Source: Candidatus Faecousia intestinigallinarum
GTDB taxonomy: Bacteria > Bacillota > Clostridia > Oscillospirales > Oscillospiraceae
Assembly: GCA_018715805.1 (NCBI GenBank)
Contig: DVKX01000047.1
Location: forward strand, 62,001 to 126,000
Direction of reading: 5' to 3'
Length of the DNA: 64,000 nucleotides
The notes under the pieces are model-generated. The model was not told the origin of the DNA. It did no database searches and saw only the letters and a program-made list of their open reading frames with translations. The position numbers were made by a program, and so were the translations under genes. Shown here in pieces: positions 17,229 to 26,116 of the stretch; positions within the stretch are counted from its first letter, which is position 1, and every line of letters starts with the position of its first letter.

Positions 17229-17825
17229 ATGAAAAAATTTGTATCCCTGCTGCTGGTGCTGGCCATGGCGCTGACATTCACCGCCTGCAAAATTAGCCTG
17301 GGTTCTCCCACCGATACCAGTACGCTGCCCTCCTCCGCGCCGGAAAGCCCCGCTCCAGACACACAGGAGCCAACGCAAGCGCCCACGGAGCCTGTGATCC
17401 TGGACGCTCCCACTGTTTTTGAAGACGCTTTGAAGGACGCCAAGCTGATCTATACCAACGAGGGGATCGCCGAGGATGGTTCCCATCACTTCTCCTTGAG
17501 TTATGAGTCCTCCTATGTGGATCAGATCGTGGTGGAGTGCTTTGTCTCCGACGAGTATCTGGATCTCTACGCCTGGTATCTGGTAGAAGTGCCTGCGGAA
17601 AACACCAGCAAAGCGCTGGAAGTGCTGAATGAGCTGAACAGCAGCTACCGCTATGCCGTTTTCTCTCTGGACACCGCAGACAGCACCGTGACCGCCTCCT
17701 ACAATGTCTGGTTCAGCGGCGATGAGAGCTTCGGCGTGTACGCCCTGGACGCAATTGACGGTCTGGTTTCTGTGGTAGACGCCGTCTATCCCCAGCTGCT
17801 GTCGCTGGAAGAAACAGGCGCATAA
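17229..17825 (+). CDS. Small lipoprotein of unknown function
   Basis: A 198-residue protein with a lipoprotein signal (MKKFVSLLLVLAM...FTAC). After the lipidated Cys comes a Thr/Pro/Ser-rich spacer (about 22-55) and an acidic globular domain of about 140 residues. I recognise no family. It has its own promoter and terminator, so it is monocistronic. Surface-exposed, membrane-anchored location is inferred from the signal. Confidence 0.8.
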   Translation: MKKFVSLLLVLAMALTFTACKISLGSPTDTSTLPSSAPESPAPDTQEPTQAPTEPVILDAPTVFEDALKDAKLIYTNEGIAEDGSHHFSLSYESSYVDQIVVECFVSDEYLDLYAWYLVEVPAENTSKALEVLNELNSSYRYAVFSLDTADSTVTASYNVWFSGDESFGVYALDAIDGLVSVVDAVYPQLLSLEETGA

Positions 17826-17852
17826 CATTGCCGCCGGAAAAATTGCATCAGC

Positions 17853-17886
17853 AGGCCGGGTATCCCGTTGGAATACCCGGCCTTTT
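17853..17886. terminator. Terminator between converging lipoprotein and kinase genes
   Basis: AGGCCGGGTAT / ATACCCGGCCT 11-bp stem followed by TTTT. Confidence 0.85.
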
Positions 17887-17894
17887 GCTATTTT

Positions 17895-18782
17895 TTACCG
17901 CGCCGTAAGCTCCCAGGCCATCTGTGCCGCGCCCCACAGGGCGTCATGGGCAGGCGCCACAGGCGTCCCCAGGGCGGCCAATTTCTTTACCGTCAGACGG
18001 CGGTAGACGTTCTCCTGCGTGAGCAGTCCTCCCAGCAGGGCAATGGGGCAGCCTCTCAGTCCCAGCCGATTCTGTACCGCCCGCGTCAGGCGGCACAGTT
18101 CCTCTGCCTCCCAGTCCAGAATTTCCTGCGCCTGCTCGTCTCCCGCCGCAGCCAGTTCCAGCGCCAAAGCGGAGAGCCGGGCGATGGCGGACTTGTCCGT
18201 TTGCGGCGAATAGACAAAGGCGATCAGCTCCGCCGGGGATGAGATTCCCAGGCAGTCATACACGGCGCATCGCATGGCCGTCCCCGGGCTTCTGCCGTCC
18301 AGCTGCCGCACCGCCAGGCTCAATACATCCCGCCCCAGGGCATAGCCGCTGCCCCCGTCGTCGATCAAATGACCATAGCCGCCTGTCCGGGCGGTTTCCC
18401 CGGAAGTGTTCTTGCCGAAGCAGATAGAGCCTGTCCCGGCAATCAGCGCAACGCCAGGGGCATCCATGGCTCCCCGCAGTGCGATCTCCTGGTCGCCGCA
18501 CAGCTTCCAGCGCCCGGAAAAATGGTGTGCTTCCAGTGTTTCTTCCAAAATTTCTCCCATCCGGGGGTTGGAGATCCCCGCCGCGCCAACACACAGCGCC
18601 CCGCAGTCTCTCAATCCGCCGCAGGTGGAAAACACCTCCTCCAGCAGCGCCCGGAATGCTTCCGCGCCAATGCTGTTGATGTTAAAGGGGCCAAATTCCA
18701 GCCGCCGGAGCAGATGGTTTTCCTCATCCCGCATTTCCAGTCGGGTATGGGTTCCGCCGCCGTCAATGCCTGCCACAAACAT
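17895..18782 (-). CDS. BadF/BadG-type amino-sugar kinase, MurK/NagK-like
   Basis: A 295-residue ASKHA kinase with phosphate loop GIDGGGTHTR, the ALIAGTGS adenosine-region motif, and GGYGHLIDDGGSGYALG, typical of N-acetylglucosamine kinases of the BadF/BadG/BcrA family. Clostridium acetobutylicum MurK, a characterised member, phosphorylates both MurNAc and GlcNAc at C6. Its place directly after a GH3 hexosaminidase and NamZ supports the same dual role, feeding MurNAc-6-phosphate to MurQ (encoded 5 kb away). Substrate is inferred. Confidence 0.82.
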   Translation of the reverse strand: MFVAGIDGGGTHTRLEMRDEENHLLRRLEFGPFNINSIGAEAFRALLEEVFSTCGGLRDCGALCVGAAGISNPRMGEILEETLEAHHFSGRWKLCGDQEIALRGAMDAPGVALIAGTGSICFGKNTSGETARTGGYGHLIDDGGSGYALGRDVLSLAVRQLDGRSPGTAMRCAVYDCLGISSPAELIAFVYSPQTDKSAIARLSALALELAAAGDEQAQEILDWEAEELCRLTRAVQNRLGLRGCPIALLGGLLTQENVYRRLTVKKLAALGTPVAPAHDALWGAAQMAWELTAR

Positions 18783-18791
18783 AAGCGTTCC

Positions 18792-20327
18792 TCACAGCTT
18801 CACCGGGAGCATCCCCGTCATAGCTTCCCCCCGGAAGACCCTGCACAGCGCCTTGAACGCGGGCAGCGCGTAATCATAAGCCGCGATCTTGCACTGGCAC
18901 GCCGGCAGCAGCGGAATATCGTAGGGATTTCGCAGCGCCGCCACTGTCACCGGTCTGCCCGTGGACACCAGCGCCTCCGCCAAGGCGATCTGCCCCGGGA
19001 ACAGATGCGCATTGCAGGTGCCCAGTACCACGCGGCTATACTGCCGCGCCTGGGCGACCGCCGCAGCGATCTCTTCGGACGCGGGGTTCTTGTCCGTCAC
19101 CAGATAGCCGCCGCCAAATTCCTGCGCCATATATGCCGGGAAGGTGGCGGCGTAGCCATTTTCATTGGCGGCTCCCGATACCCGGTAGTCCGCGCAGCCC
19201 ACAAAAAAGGTATCCGCATCCAGCAGGGGGGCTTCCCCAGCGCAGCAGGTCAGCGCCTCCATGGCCATCCGCTCTGCCTCCGCCCGATCCTCCGGCCGGT
19301 TGCACAGGGCTTCCTCCACAGGATACGCCGCCACCTGCCGCTTATAGGCCAGGATCTTCTCCACCGAGGCGCGCAGCTCCGCCAGATCCAGTTCGCCTTG
19401 TTCCGCCGCCGCGTTCAGCGCCTGAGCAGAAGCCCGCTCCAGATCCAGGGAACTGGAAATCTCCGCGATGTCCACCCCCGCCCGGATGGCCGCCACCACG
19501 CCATTAGGCGTGCCGTAGTGCGCCTGGATGGCGCCCATTTCCATGCAGTCGGTGAGCACCAATCCCTGGTATCCCATTTTTTCTTTCAGCAGCCCCGTCA
19601 CGATCTGCCGGGACATGGTGCTGGGCACAGCCTCCTCCATGATGCTGGGAAACATCACATGGCTGATCATGATGGAATGGATGCCGTTTTCCACCGCCTG
19701 CCGAAAGGGGATCAGTTCCAGCCGCTCCAACGCTTCCAACGTCTTGTCCAGACGGGGAATGCCCAGATGGCTGTCCACCGCTGTATCCCCATGCCCCGGG
19801 AAGTGTTTGCCGCAGCACAGCACGCCGCTGTCCCGGTAAGCATTGGCCGAGGCCGCGCCCAACCGCGCTACCTGCTCCGGATCATCCCCAAAGCTGCGAA
19901 TCCCGATCACCGGATTTTGGGGATTGTTGTTCACATCCAGGTCAGGCGCCATATTGAAATTGGCTCCCAACCCCCGCAGCTGCCGAATGGTGATCTGGGC
20001 AGCTTTTTCCACGTTTTTCACCTTGCCGGTGGCTGCCAGCGCCATGGCGCAGGGCACATTCACCGCATCCGCGGGCAGGCGGCTCACCATGCCCCCCTCC
20101 TGGTCGATGATAATAAACGCCGGATGTCCCGTCTCCGCCTGAATAAGCTCCTGAATCTCCCGGCACAGCCGGCGCATCTGGGCCGCGCTCTCAATATTGC
20201 GCAGGAACAAGATCACATTGCCCACCTTATATTCCCGCAGCAGGTCAATAAACTCCTGGGGCAGCGCCGTGCCATGGAAGCCGAACGCCAGCTTCTGCCC
20301 CAGCATTTCCCGGATGGTCATTTCCAT
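18792..20327 (-). CDS. nagZ: Family 3 beta-N-acetylhexosaminidase (NagZ-like)
   Basis: Removes terminal beta-GlcNAc from peptidoglycan fragments. The GH3 domain (about 1-340) has the NagZ catalytic His-Asp dyad in KHFPGHGDTAVDSH and the nucleophile Asp in LTDCMEMGA. About 170 further residues form a C-terminal domain like that of two-domain Gram-positive NagZ. I use ATG at 20327, 8 nt after AGGAG and one base after the namZ stop, so translation is coupled. There is no signal peptide, so the enzyme should be cytoplasmic, unlike the secreted Bacillus enzyme. Confidence 0.9.
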   Translation of the reverse strand: MEMTIREMLGQKLAFGFHGTALPQEFIDLLREYKVGNVILFLRNIESAAQMRRLCREIQELIQAETGHPAFIIIDQEGGMVSRLPADAVNVPCAMALAATGKVKNVEKAAQITIRQLRGLGANFNMAPDLDVNNNPQNPVIGIRSFGDDPEQVARLGAASANAYRDSGVLCCGKHFPGHGDTAVDSHLGIPRLDKTLEALERLELIPFRQAVENGIHSIMISHVMFPSIMEEAVPSTMSRQIVTGLLKEKMGYQGLVLTDCMEMGAIQAHYGTPNGVVAAIRAGVDIAEISSSLDLERASAQALNAAAEQGELDLAELRASVEKILAYKRQVAAYPVEEALCNRPEDRAEAERMAMEALTCCAGEAPLLDADTFFVGCADYRVSGAANENGYAATFPAYMAQEFGGGYLVTDKNPASEEIAAAVAQARQYSRVVLGTCNAHLFPGQIALAEALVSTGRPVTVAALRNPYDIPLLPACQCKIAAYDYALPAFKALCRVFRGEAMTGMLPVKL

Positions 20328-20328
20328 A

Positions 20329-21477
20329 TCAAAGACTCCTTGTATACAATTCATAGGGTTTCTTTCTCTCCCGGAAGGCTGCCGATTCCCGGGCATACCG
20401 GTTCAGGATCGTTTCCAGCTCCCAGTGGGGATCTTCCAGTTCCCGGTGCCCCGCCAGGAGCGAGAGAAAGGGTTTCCCGTCCGGCCGCACCGGGTCCAGG
20501 AAGCGGAAGTCCGCCGGATACATCCGCCGCAGCAGATCCAGCAGGCGCATTCCCAGCGCCACCGGCTCCAGCGCCCCCTCCTCCACGATATGCAGATGGA
20601 CGCCCCCGCACAGCGTCCCCTGGTGCTTGGAGGCGGTGGGGGTAAAATACACGGGCGTGGCCAGCACCCCTGGGCAGCCCAGGCCGTTGAACGCCCTGGC
20701 AAAGTCCTCCGCCCGGATAAAGGGCGCGCCGATGATGGCGAAGGGGTCCGCCGTGCCCCGCCCCTCCGAGCAGTTGGTGCCCTCGATCAGGCAGGTGCCA
20801 GGATAGAGCAGCGCCGTCTCATAGCGGGGGATCCCTAAACTGGGCATGACCCAGGGCAGGCCCCAGTCCCGGAAGGTCATCTCCCGGGTAAGTCCGGCGC
20901 AGGGCACGATGGTCAGATCGCAGCCCGCCCCCAGCTCCGCGTTCATCATGCCCGCCAGCTCGCCGCAGGTGAGCCCATAGCAAACCGGCATGGGGTAGCC
21001 CCCCACAAAGCTGGCCGTTTCCTCCCGAAGGAGCCCCCCGGCCACACGCTCCCCCAGGGGGTTGGGGCGGTCCAGCACCACCAGCTTTTTCCCCGCCCGG
21101 GCGCAGTCCTCGACGCAGTAGCGCAGGGTGGTGAGGAAGGTGTAATACCGGCAGCCCACATCGGCGATGTCATAGACCAGGGTGTCGAATTTCGTCAAGG
21201 TTTCCGCCGTCAAGCGCTTGGAATCCTTGGTATACAGGCTGCGCACCGGCAGGCCGCTCTCCTGATCCATGGAATCGGAAAACAACGCCCCCGCCGCCTT
21301 GTCACCCCGGACGCCATGCTCCGGCGCCAGCAGCAGCACCAAATCGCAGCAATCCTTTAATACATCTATGGTAGCGCGGTTATCCCGGGTACGCCCAGAG
21401 GGAGCGGTAACCAGCGCCACCCGGCCGGAGAAGGCCTGGGCAAATTCCGATACCCGGTCTGCGCCAAACAAAATCAT
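20329..21477 (-). CDS. namZ: Exo-beta-N-acetylmuramidase (DUF1343 family)
   Basis: A 382-residue protein of the NamZ/DUF1343 family, which releases MurNAc from the non-reducing end of peptidoglycan glycans. Typical segments: LLLAPEHGVRG, PVRSLYTKD, DTLVYDIADVGCRYYTF, VLDRPNPLG and EGTNCSEGRGT. The true start is ATG at 21477, after AGGAGGTTTTCTC; the track ORF runs 127 codons further into anmK. No signal peptide, whereas the Bacillus enzyme is secreted. First gene of the reverse arm namZ-nagZ-murK-like. Confidence 0.92.
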   Translation of the reverse strand: MILFGADRVSEFAQAFSGRVALVTAPSGRTRDNRATIDVLKDCCDLVLLLAPEHGVRGDKAAGALFSDSMDQESGLPVRSLYTKDSKRLTAETLTKFDTLVYDIADVGCRYYTFLTTLRYCVEDCARAGKKLVVLDRPNPLGERVAGGLLREETASFVGGYPMPVCYGLTCGELAGMMNAELGAGCDLTIVPCAGLTREMTFRDWGLPWVMPSLGIPRYETALLYPGTCLIEGTNCSEGRGTADPFAIIGAPFIRAEDFARAFNGLGCPGVLATPVYFTPTASKHQGTLCGGVHLHIVEEGALEPVALGMRLLDLLRRMYPADFRFLDPVRPDGKPFLSLLAGHRELEDPHWELETILNRYARESAAFRERKKPYELYTRSL

Positions 21478-21489
21478 GAGAAAACCTCC

Positions 21490-21518
21490 TTGACAATCGG
21501 TATTTCTTGGGATACACT
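21490..21518 (+). promoter_or_regulatory. Promoter of anmK
   Basis: TTGACA, 17-bp spacer, TACACT, ending 23 bp before the anmK ATG, in the 64-bp divergent gap with namZ. Confidence 0.75.
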
Positions 21519-21541
21519 GAACAAAAAAGGGGGATACGCTT

Positions 21542-22714
21542 ATGGAACATCCGTTGCAGTCACTTTGGAAGAAGCCCGCCCGGCTGGTGGTGGGGCTGAT
21601 GAGCGGCACCTCCGCCGATGGAGTGGACGCCGCCCTCACCCGCATCACCGGCTGGGGGCTGGATACCCGGGTGGAGCCTCTTGGCTTCCATTTTCTGCCT
21701 TTCTCTCCGGAGACACGGCAGCGCATACTGACCCTGTGCGGCGGGGAGGTCGGCGGCAGCCGGGAAATTTGCCTGATGGCGGTGCACCTGGGCAAATTAT
21801 ACGCCCAGGCCGTGGGAGAACTGCTCCAAAAAACCGGCGCCGCCTCTATCGATCTCATCGGCGTCCACGGACAGACCGTCTACCATATCCCCGAGGAGAC
21901 TCCCTATCTGGGAACTTCCCTCCGGGGAACGCTGCAAATCGGCGACCCCTCCTATCTGGCGGAGGAATTTCGCTGCCCGGTGGTCAGCGATTTCCGCATC
22001 CGGGACATGGCCGCCGGCGGTCTGGGCGCGCCGCTGGTGCCGTACACAGAATTTCTGCTCTACCGCAGCGAGCGGGAGGATGTGGCGCTGCAAAATATCG
22101 GCGGCATCGGCAACATCACTTTTTTGCCCGCCGGAGGGCGGCTGGAGGATGTGGTCGCCTTTGACACCGGCCCGGGGAACATGGTGATGGACGCCCTGGC
22201 CAGCCGCCTGACCCATGGCGAGGCGGCCTACGACGACGGCGGCAGGCTGGCCGCCGCCGGGAAAGTCATCCCAGAGATGCTTGCCTGGATGCTGGAAGAC
22301 CCATATCTTGCCAAGCAGCCGCCCAAAACCACCGGGCGGGAATACTATGGGGCGGAGTATGTGGAGAAGCTCCTGCGCTTTGGCGACTATCCCATGCAGG
22401 ACGTGCTGGCCACCGCCACCCGCTTTACTGCGGAATCCATCGCTCTAAGCCTGCGGCGGTTCGCCCCGCGCCTGCCTGCCCGGCTGGTGGTGGGCGGCGG
22501 CGGCAGCCGGAACCCCACGCTGCTGCGTTTCCTGCAGCAGGCGCTGCCCGCCTGCAAGATCCAGACCCAGGAGGATCTGGGGCTGGACAGCGACGCTAAG
22601 GAGGCTGTAGCCTTTGCTATTCTGGCCAACGAGGCGCTGTTTGCCAGCTGCAACAACGCCCCCGCCGCCACCGGCGCCCGCCACGGCGTGGTGATGGGTC
22701 GCATCAATCTATGA
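21542..22714 (+). CDS. anmK: Anhydro-N-acetylmuramic acid kinase
   Basis: A 390-residue ASKHA kinase that opens the 1,6-anhydro ring of anhydro-MurNAc while phosphorylating it to MurNAc-6-phosphate. The N-terminal GLMSGTSADGVDAA and DTGPGNMVMDAL motifs and GGGGSRN near the C terminus are diagnostic. It is transcribed divergently from namZ. Presence implies that anhydro sugars, products of lytic transglycosylases, are also recovered. Confidence 0.95.
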   Translation: MEHPLQSLWKKPARLVVGLMSGTSADGVDAALTRITGWGLDTRVEPLGFHFLPFSPETRQRILTLCGGEVGGSREICLMAVHLGKLYAQAVGELLQKTGAASIDLIGVHGQTVYHIPEETPYLGTSLRGTLQIGDPSYLAEEFRCPVVSDFRIRDMAAGGLGAPLVPYTEFLLYRSEREDVALQNIGGIGNITFLPAGGRLEDVVAFDTGPGNMVMDALASRLTHGEAAYDDGGRLAAAGKVIPEMLAWMLEDPYLAKQPPKTTGREYYGAEYVEKLLRFGDYPMQDVLATATRFTAESIALSLRRFAPRLPARLVVGGGGSRNPTLLRFLQQALPACKIQTQEDLGLDSDAKEAVAFAILANEALFASCNNAPAATGARHGVVMGRINL

Positions 22715-22719
22715 ATTCC

Positions 22720-23481
22720 TTACCCCCGCGGCGAAACTGCCGCGGGGACTTTTTCACCGAAATGGTAAGCAAAACAATCCTCCAACGAGCGATCCCAAAA
22801 ATCCCAGCTATGGCCGCCGGGGCGGTGGTCGAAGCGGTATACTGCCCCCTTGGCCGCCAGTTTTTCCGCGAAAGCGCAGTTCATGGGATAGAGCCTATCC
22901 TGCTCGCCGCAGGAAAGGTAAATAGGAGGCAGGTTTTCCGCCCGCGCCAGCAGCGACGCCAGGTCGTTTTCCGGAGCCACCTCCTGCGCTCCGCCAAAGA
23001 GACCCACCACCTCCCTGTCCCGCAGGGAGCCGCCGGTCTTGAAGATCTCCGCATCTGTGACGCCGGAGAAGCTGCCCACCCCGGCGAACCGCTCCGGGTA
23101 GTTCAGGGCGCACTTCAGCGCGCCGTAACCGCCCATGGAAAGACCCATCACATAGTTCTTTTCCCGCTCCAGGCTCAGGCCAAAGAAGCGGTGCATGGCC
23201 TGGGGCAGCTCCTGGGAAACATAGGTGAAATAGTTCAGGCCGTAGGCGCAGTCCGCGTAGAAGCTGCGCTGCACCTCCGGGATCACCAGGGCAATGCCCC
23301 GCTCCCGGGCGTACCGCTCACAGGCAGAGAATCGCGTCCAGCCCGTGCAGTTGTCGCTGAGGCCGTGGAACAAGTATACTACCTTCGCCTGAGCCATGTC
23401 CCCCTCGTCGGGGAGCACCACTTGCAGGCTGGTGCACATCTCCAGCGCCCTGGAAGAAAACTCCATTCGTAAAAATGCCAT
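22720..23481 (-). CDS. Alpha/beta-hydrolase esterase (EstA / S-formylglutathione hydrolase-like)
   Basis: A 253-residue serine esterase: oxyanion-hole region VYLFHGLSDN, nucleophile elbow GLSMGGYGA, later Asp in SCGEQDRLY and His in RPGGHSWDFW complete the triad. No signal peptide. It is the last gene of the seven-gene sugar operon, 1 nt after the murQ stop. Family members deacetylate sugars or simple esters; removal of O-acetyl groups from imported muramyl sugars would fit but is inference. Confidence 0.85.
   Translation of the reverse strand: MAFLRMEFSSRALEMCTSLQVVLPDEGDMAQAKVVYLFHGLSDNCTGWTRFSACERYARERGIALVIPEVQRSFYADCAYGLNYFTYVSQELPQAMHRFFGLSLEREKNYVMGLSMGGYGALKCALNYPERFAGVGSFSGVTDAEIFKTGGSLRDREVVGLFGGAQEVAPENDLASLLARAENLPPIYLSCGEQDRLYPMNCAFAEKLAAKGAVYRFDHRPGGHSWDFWDRSLEDCFAYHFGEKVPAAVSPRG
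22724..22754 (+). terminator. Terminator of anmK inside the end of the esterase gene
   Basis: CCCCGCGGC / GCCGCGGGG stem, 6-nt loop, followed by ACTTTTT. It overlaps the last codons of the converging esterase gene. Confidence 0.75.
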
Positions 23482-23482
23482 A

Positions 23483-24379
23483 TTAGCCCTCCAGCGCCTT
23501 GGCCACCCTGCCGTCCGCCTTGGCCAGCAGCGCTTTGGCCTGCTCTGCGTCTACGTGGCACAGAATCATCACAATGGCGATTTTAGGACGGTAGCCGCAG
23601 GCCTCCAACGCGGCAACGGCGGCAGCTTCCTCACACTCCGTGGCGGAGCAGACGATGGTGACGCACCGGCGCACCAGCTTCTCGTTGGAGGGCTTCACAT
23701 CCACCATCAGATTGCCGTACACCTTGCCCAGCTTGATCATCGCCCCAGTGGAGAGCATATTCAGCACCATTTTCTGGGCGGTGCCGCTCTTCATCCGGGT
23801 GGAGCCGGTGACCACCTCCGGGCCGGGAGCGGGAGAAATGGCGATGTCCGCCGCCTGGTGTATCTGGGAACCGGGGCAGCAGGTCACGGCGATCACCGGC
23901 GCGCCCAGCCCCTTGGCGTATTCCATGGCTCCCAGCACATAGGGGGTTCGGCCGCTGGCGGCAATGCCCACCAGCACATCCTTACTGGAAAAGGAAATCC
24001 CCTCCAGATCCTGCTTCCCAAGTTCCCGGTCGTCCTCCGCGCCCTCCACTGCCTTGAAAATGGCGGGATAGCCCCCGGCAATCAGCCCCTGTACCATCTC
24101 CGGGTCTGTGGAATAGGTGGGCGGGCACTCTACTGCGTCCAAAATACCCAGCCGCCCGGACGTGCCGCAGCCGGAATAGATCAGCCGTCCGCCCTGCTGC
24201 AGCTTCTCTGCAATCACATCGATGGCGGCGGCGATCTGCTCCGCCACCGCTCCCACAGCCTCCGCCACCCGGTGATCCTCCCGGTTGATGAGCCGCACCA
24301 TGTCCAGGGTGGGCAGCGTATCAATGTGCATGGTATTGGGGTTACGCTGCTCGGTGGCGATGGACTTCAGTTCTACCAT
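23483..24379 (-). CDS. murQ: N-acetylmuramic acid 6-phosphate etherase
   Basis: A 298-residue SIS-domain lyase that splits the lactyl ether of MurNAc-6-phosphate to give GlcNAc-6-phosphate and D-lactate. Diagnostic segments: TEQRNPNTMHID, RLIYSGCGTSGRLGILDA, GIAASGRTPYV and STRMKSGTAQK. Starts 1 nt after the PIG-L-like gene stops. It is the key step joining muramic acid recovery to amino-sugar metabolism. Confidence 0.97.
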   Translation of the reverse strand: MVELKSIATEQRNPNTMHIDTLPTLDMVRLINREDHRVAEAVGAVAEQIAAAIDVIAEKLQQGGRLIYSGCGTSGRLGILDAVECPPTYSTDPEMVQGLIAGGYPAIFKAVEGAEDDRELGKQDLEGISFSSKDVLVGIAASGRTPYVLGAMEYAKGLGAPVIAVTCCPGSQIHQAADIAISPAPGPEVVTGSTRMKSGTAQKMVLNMLSTGAMIKLGKVYGNLMVDVKPSNEKLVRRCVTIVCSATECEEAAAVAALEACGYRPKIAIVMILCHVDAEQAKALLAKADGRVAKALEG

Positions 24380-24380
24380 A

Positions 24381-25088
24381 TCAGATTTCCTCCATATCGT
24401 ACACCAGTTTATACTGCTCCTTGGGCAGCATGAAGCACTCGCAGTAGCCCTTCCGTCCCTGGATGCCCCGCAGCCGCTTCAGATGGGAATAGTATTCCTT
24501 ATAGGGAAAGCTGGCGGAGTGAACGGCAAACCAGTGATGGTCAATGGCCTTCTCCCAGAGGGCATAGCCATCGGATACGTCCAGGTATACATAAGGGGTG
24601 AAGCCCGGGGCGTCTTCCCAGTTTTCCGCAAAATAGAGGTGCCGGGCAAAATGCCGGGGCAGCTCTCGCTGGAAGCCCTCAATGGCCGCGTAGAACCAAG
24701 CGTCCAGCACAATCCGGTGACAGGCCTCGTGATCCTTGTGCATACTCTGGGCATGGTGGGTGACGATGATGTCCGGCTTTACCCTGCGGATAACGTCGCA
24801 CACGGCGAAACGCACCGCATCGTTGTCCGGCAGCAGACCGTCCACATAGTCCAGCACATAGGCCTCGCCGCCCAATTCCCGAGCGAAAGCTTCCGCCTCC
24901 GCCACCTTGCTCCGGCGGTATTCGGCAATGTCCGCCCCGGCGGGGGCGCCCTTCTCCCCGGCGGTAAGGGCAAGGGTGACCGCCTTACCCCCGTGGACGG
25001 CGCAGGTGGCCAGCAGCGCCCCGGCGGTAAGCTCCGCGTCGCCGATATGCGCGCCGATGGCCAGCACGGTGTGTCGTTTGTGTTCCAT
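24381..25088 (-). CDS. PIG-L family deacetylase-like protein with altered active-site motif
   Basis: A 235-residue PIG-L/LmbE-type protein. The first motif is AHIGDAE where active enzymes have AHPDDAE: the Zn-binding His and second Asp remain but the catalytic Asp position is Gly. The second motif HKDH (near residue 120) is intact. ATG at 25088 follows AGGAGATTTGATT; the longer track ORF overlaps the GNAT gene. Between a GNAT gene and murQ, it may act on amino-sugar N-acetyl groups, but the changed motif leaves de-N-acetylase activity uncertain. Confidence 0.8.
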   Translation of the reverse strand: MEHKRHTVLAIGAHIGDAELTAGALLATCAVHGGKAVTLALTAGEKGAPAGADIAEYRRSKVAEAEAFARELGGEAYVLDYVDGLLPDNDAVRFAVCDVIRRVKPDIIVTHHAQSMHKDHEACHRIVLDAWFYAAIEGFQRELPRHFARHLYFAENWEDAPGFTPYVYLDVSDGYALWEKAIDHHWFAVHSASFPYKEYYSHLKRLRGIQGRKGYCECFMLPKEQYKLVYDMEEI

Positions 25089-25090
25089 AA

Positions 25091-26056
25091 TCAAATCTCC
25101 TTCAGCATAACGCCAAATCTTCTCACAATGGTAAAACCAGCGCCCAGATAAATCTTCTGCGCAGGATTCTCTTCCCCAGTGAACAGGGACATATACTTCG
25201 CGCCCGCCGCCTTCTCCTGCCGGCAGAGCCGGTAGAAAAGCAGACTGCCCAGACCATGGCGTTCGAACTGCGGTGCAACGCCAATGCCTGCAAAGTAGCC
25301 CCGCCCGGTCGCCTCCGGGTAGATGGGGCCGGTAAAGCCCGCTACGGTATCGCCGCAAAGTCCCACCAGCAACTCCATGCCCGTCTCCCCCGCCATGGTA
25401 ATTTCCGAGATCCACATGGGGTTTTCCAGAGCCTCCAGCATTTCCCGCAGGCCGTGGTGCTTTTTGGGGTCATAGGGGGCGACGGTATAGCCCTCCTGCG
25501 CCATTTTTTCCGCCTTTTTCTCCACCCAGGCAGGCGTTTCGTACTGCGCCAAGTCCAGGTGCATGGCCATTTCCCCGGCAGCCTCCCGGTAGCCCAAGTC
25601 CAGCATTCTGCCGTAGAGCGGCAAATCCCGGGCTATGCCGGGGGCGTTGTTGTGCTGGTGCCCCGGCGTACCGGGAAGAATCCAAGGCAGACGGATGGGG
25701 TTGAAGAACGTCACTGCGCTGCAGCTTCTGCCCGCCCGGCGAAAAGCGTCCTCCAGCGCCGAGAGCAGAGCGGCGGTATTCTCCTGCGTATCATAGTCCT
25801 CGGACAGGAGCAGGCAGCTCACATAGCCCCGCACATCCCCCCGGGGAATGTGATCCCCGGTACAGCCGTTGACAAAGCCCACCGCCTTTCCTTCCTCCTC
25901 CAGAACAAAGGTGAATTCCGGGGAAAAGTCCGGGTGCTCCAGCAGCAATTCCCGGAATTTTTTCTCCTCCAGGGGGGCATAGCCCATGGAAACGCCCGCG
26001 CTGTTCCACAGCCGCAGCAGCGCGGCGCCGTCCTGGGGCAAATAATTTCGGATCAT
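25091..26056 (-). CDS. Tandem GNAT N-acetyltransferase, possibly an amino-sugar acetylase
   Basis: A 321-residue protein with two GNAT folds: residues 1 to about 160 (with FVNGCTG), and about 180-321, where GIGVAPQFERHGLGSLLF carries the acetyl-CoA loop. The second half looks catalytic. C. acetobutylicum GlmA, a glucosamine/glucosaminide N-acetyltransferase, is encoded beside murK; placement here in a MurNAc operon suggests re-acetylation of de-N-acetylated cell-wall amino sugars. That substrate is inference from context. Confidence 0.75.
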   Translation of the reverse strand: MIRNYLPQDGAALLRLWNSAGVSMGYAPLEEKKFRELLLEHPDFSPEFTFVLEEEGKAVGFVNGCTGDHIPRGDVRGYVSCLLLSEDYDTQENTAALLSALEDAFRRAGRSCSAVTFFNPIRLPWILPGTPGHQHNNAPGIARDLPLYGRMLDLGYREAAGEMAMHLDLAQYETPAWVEKKAEKMAQEGYTVAPYDPKKHHGLREMLEALENPMWISEITMAGETGMELLVGLCGDTVAGFTGPIYPEATGRGYFAGIGVAPQFERHGLGSLLFYRLCRQEKAAGAKYMSLFTGEENPAQKIYLGAGFTIVRRFGVMLKEI

Positions 26057-26076
26057 AATTTCCTCCTTGCATACAA

Positions 26077-26104
26077 GCAGCCCCCACCGGTAAGTGGAGG
26101 CTGC
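26077..26104 (-). other. Intercistronic hairpin between permease and GNAT gene
   Basis: GCAGCC and CCAC pair with GTGG and GGCTGC around a 6-nt loop with one mismatch. The T run lies 5' of the stem on the transcribed strand, so it is not a terminator. Confidence 0.45.
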
Positions 26105-26116
26105 AAAAAAGCGGCG

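Noticed and set aside
18369-20645. 758-aa forward ORF opposite the GH3 and kinase genes
   Set aside because: His/Arg/Pro-rich shadow translation with no domain; the reverse strand carries recognised enzymes with ribosome sites.
26077-26104. Hairpin as a terminator inside the sugar operon
   Set aside because: The T run is on the wrong side of the stem for the transcribed strand.
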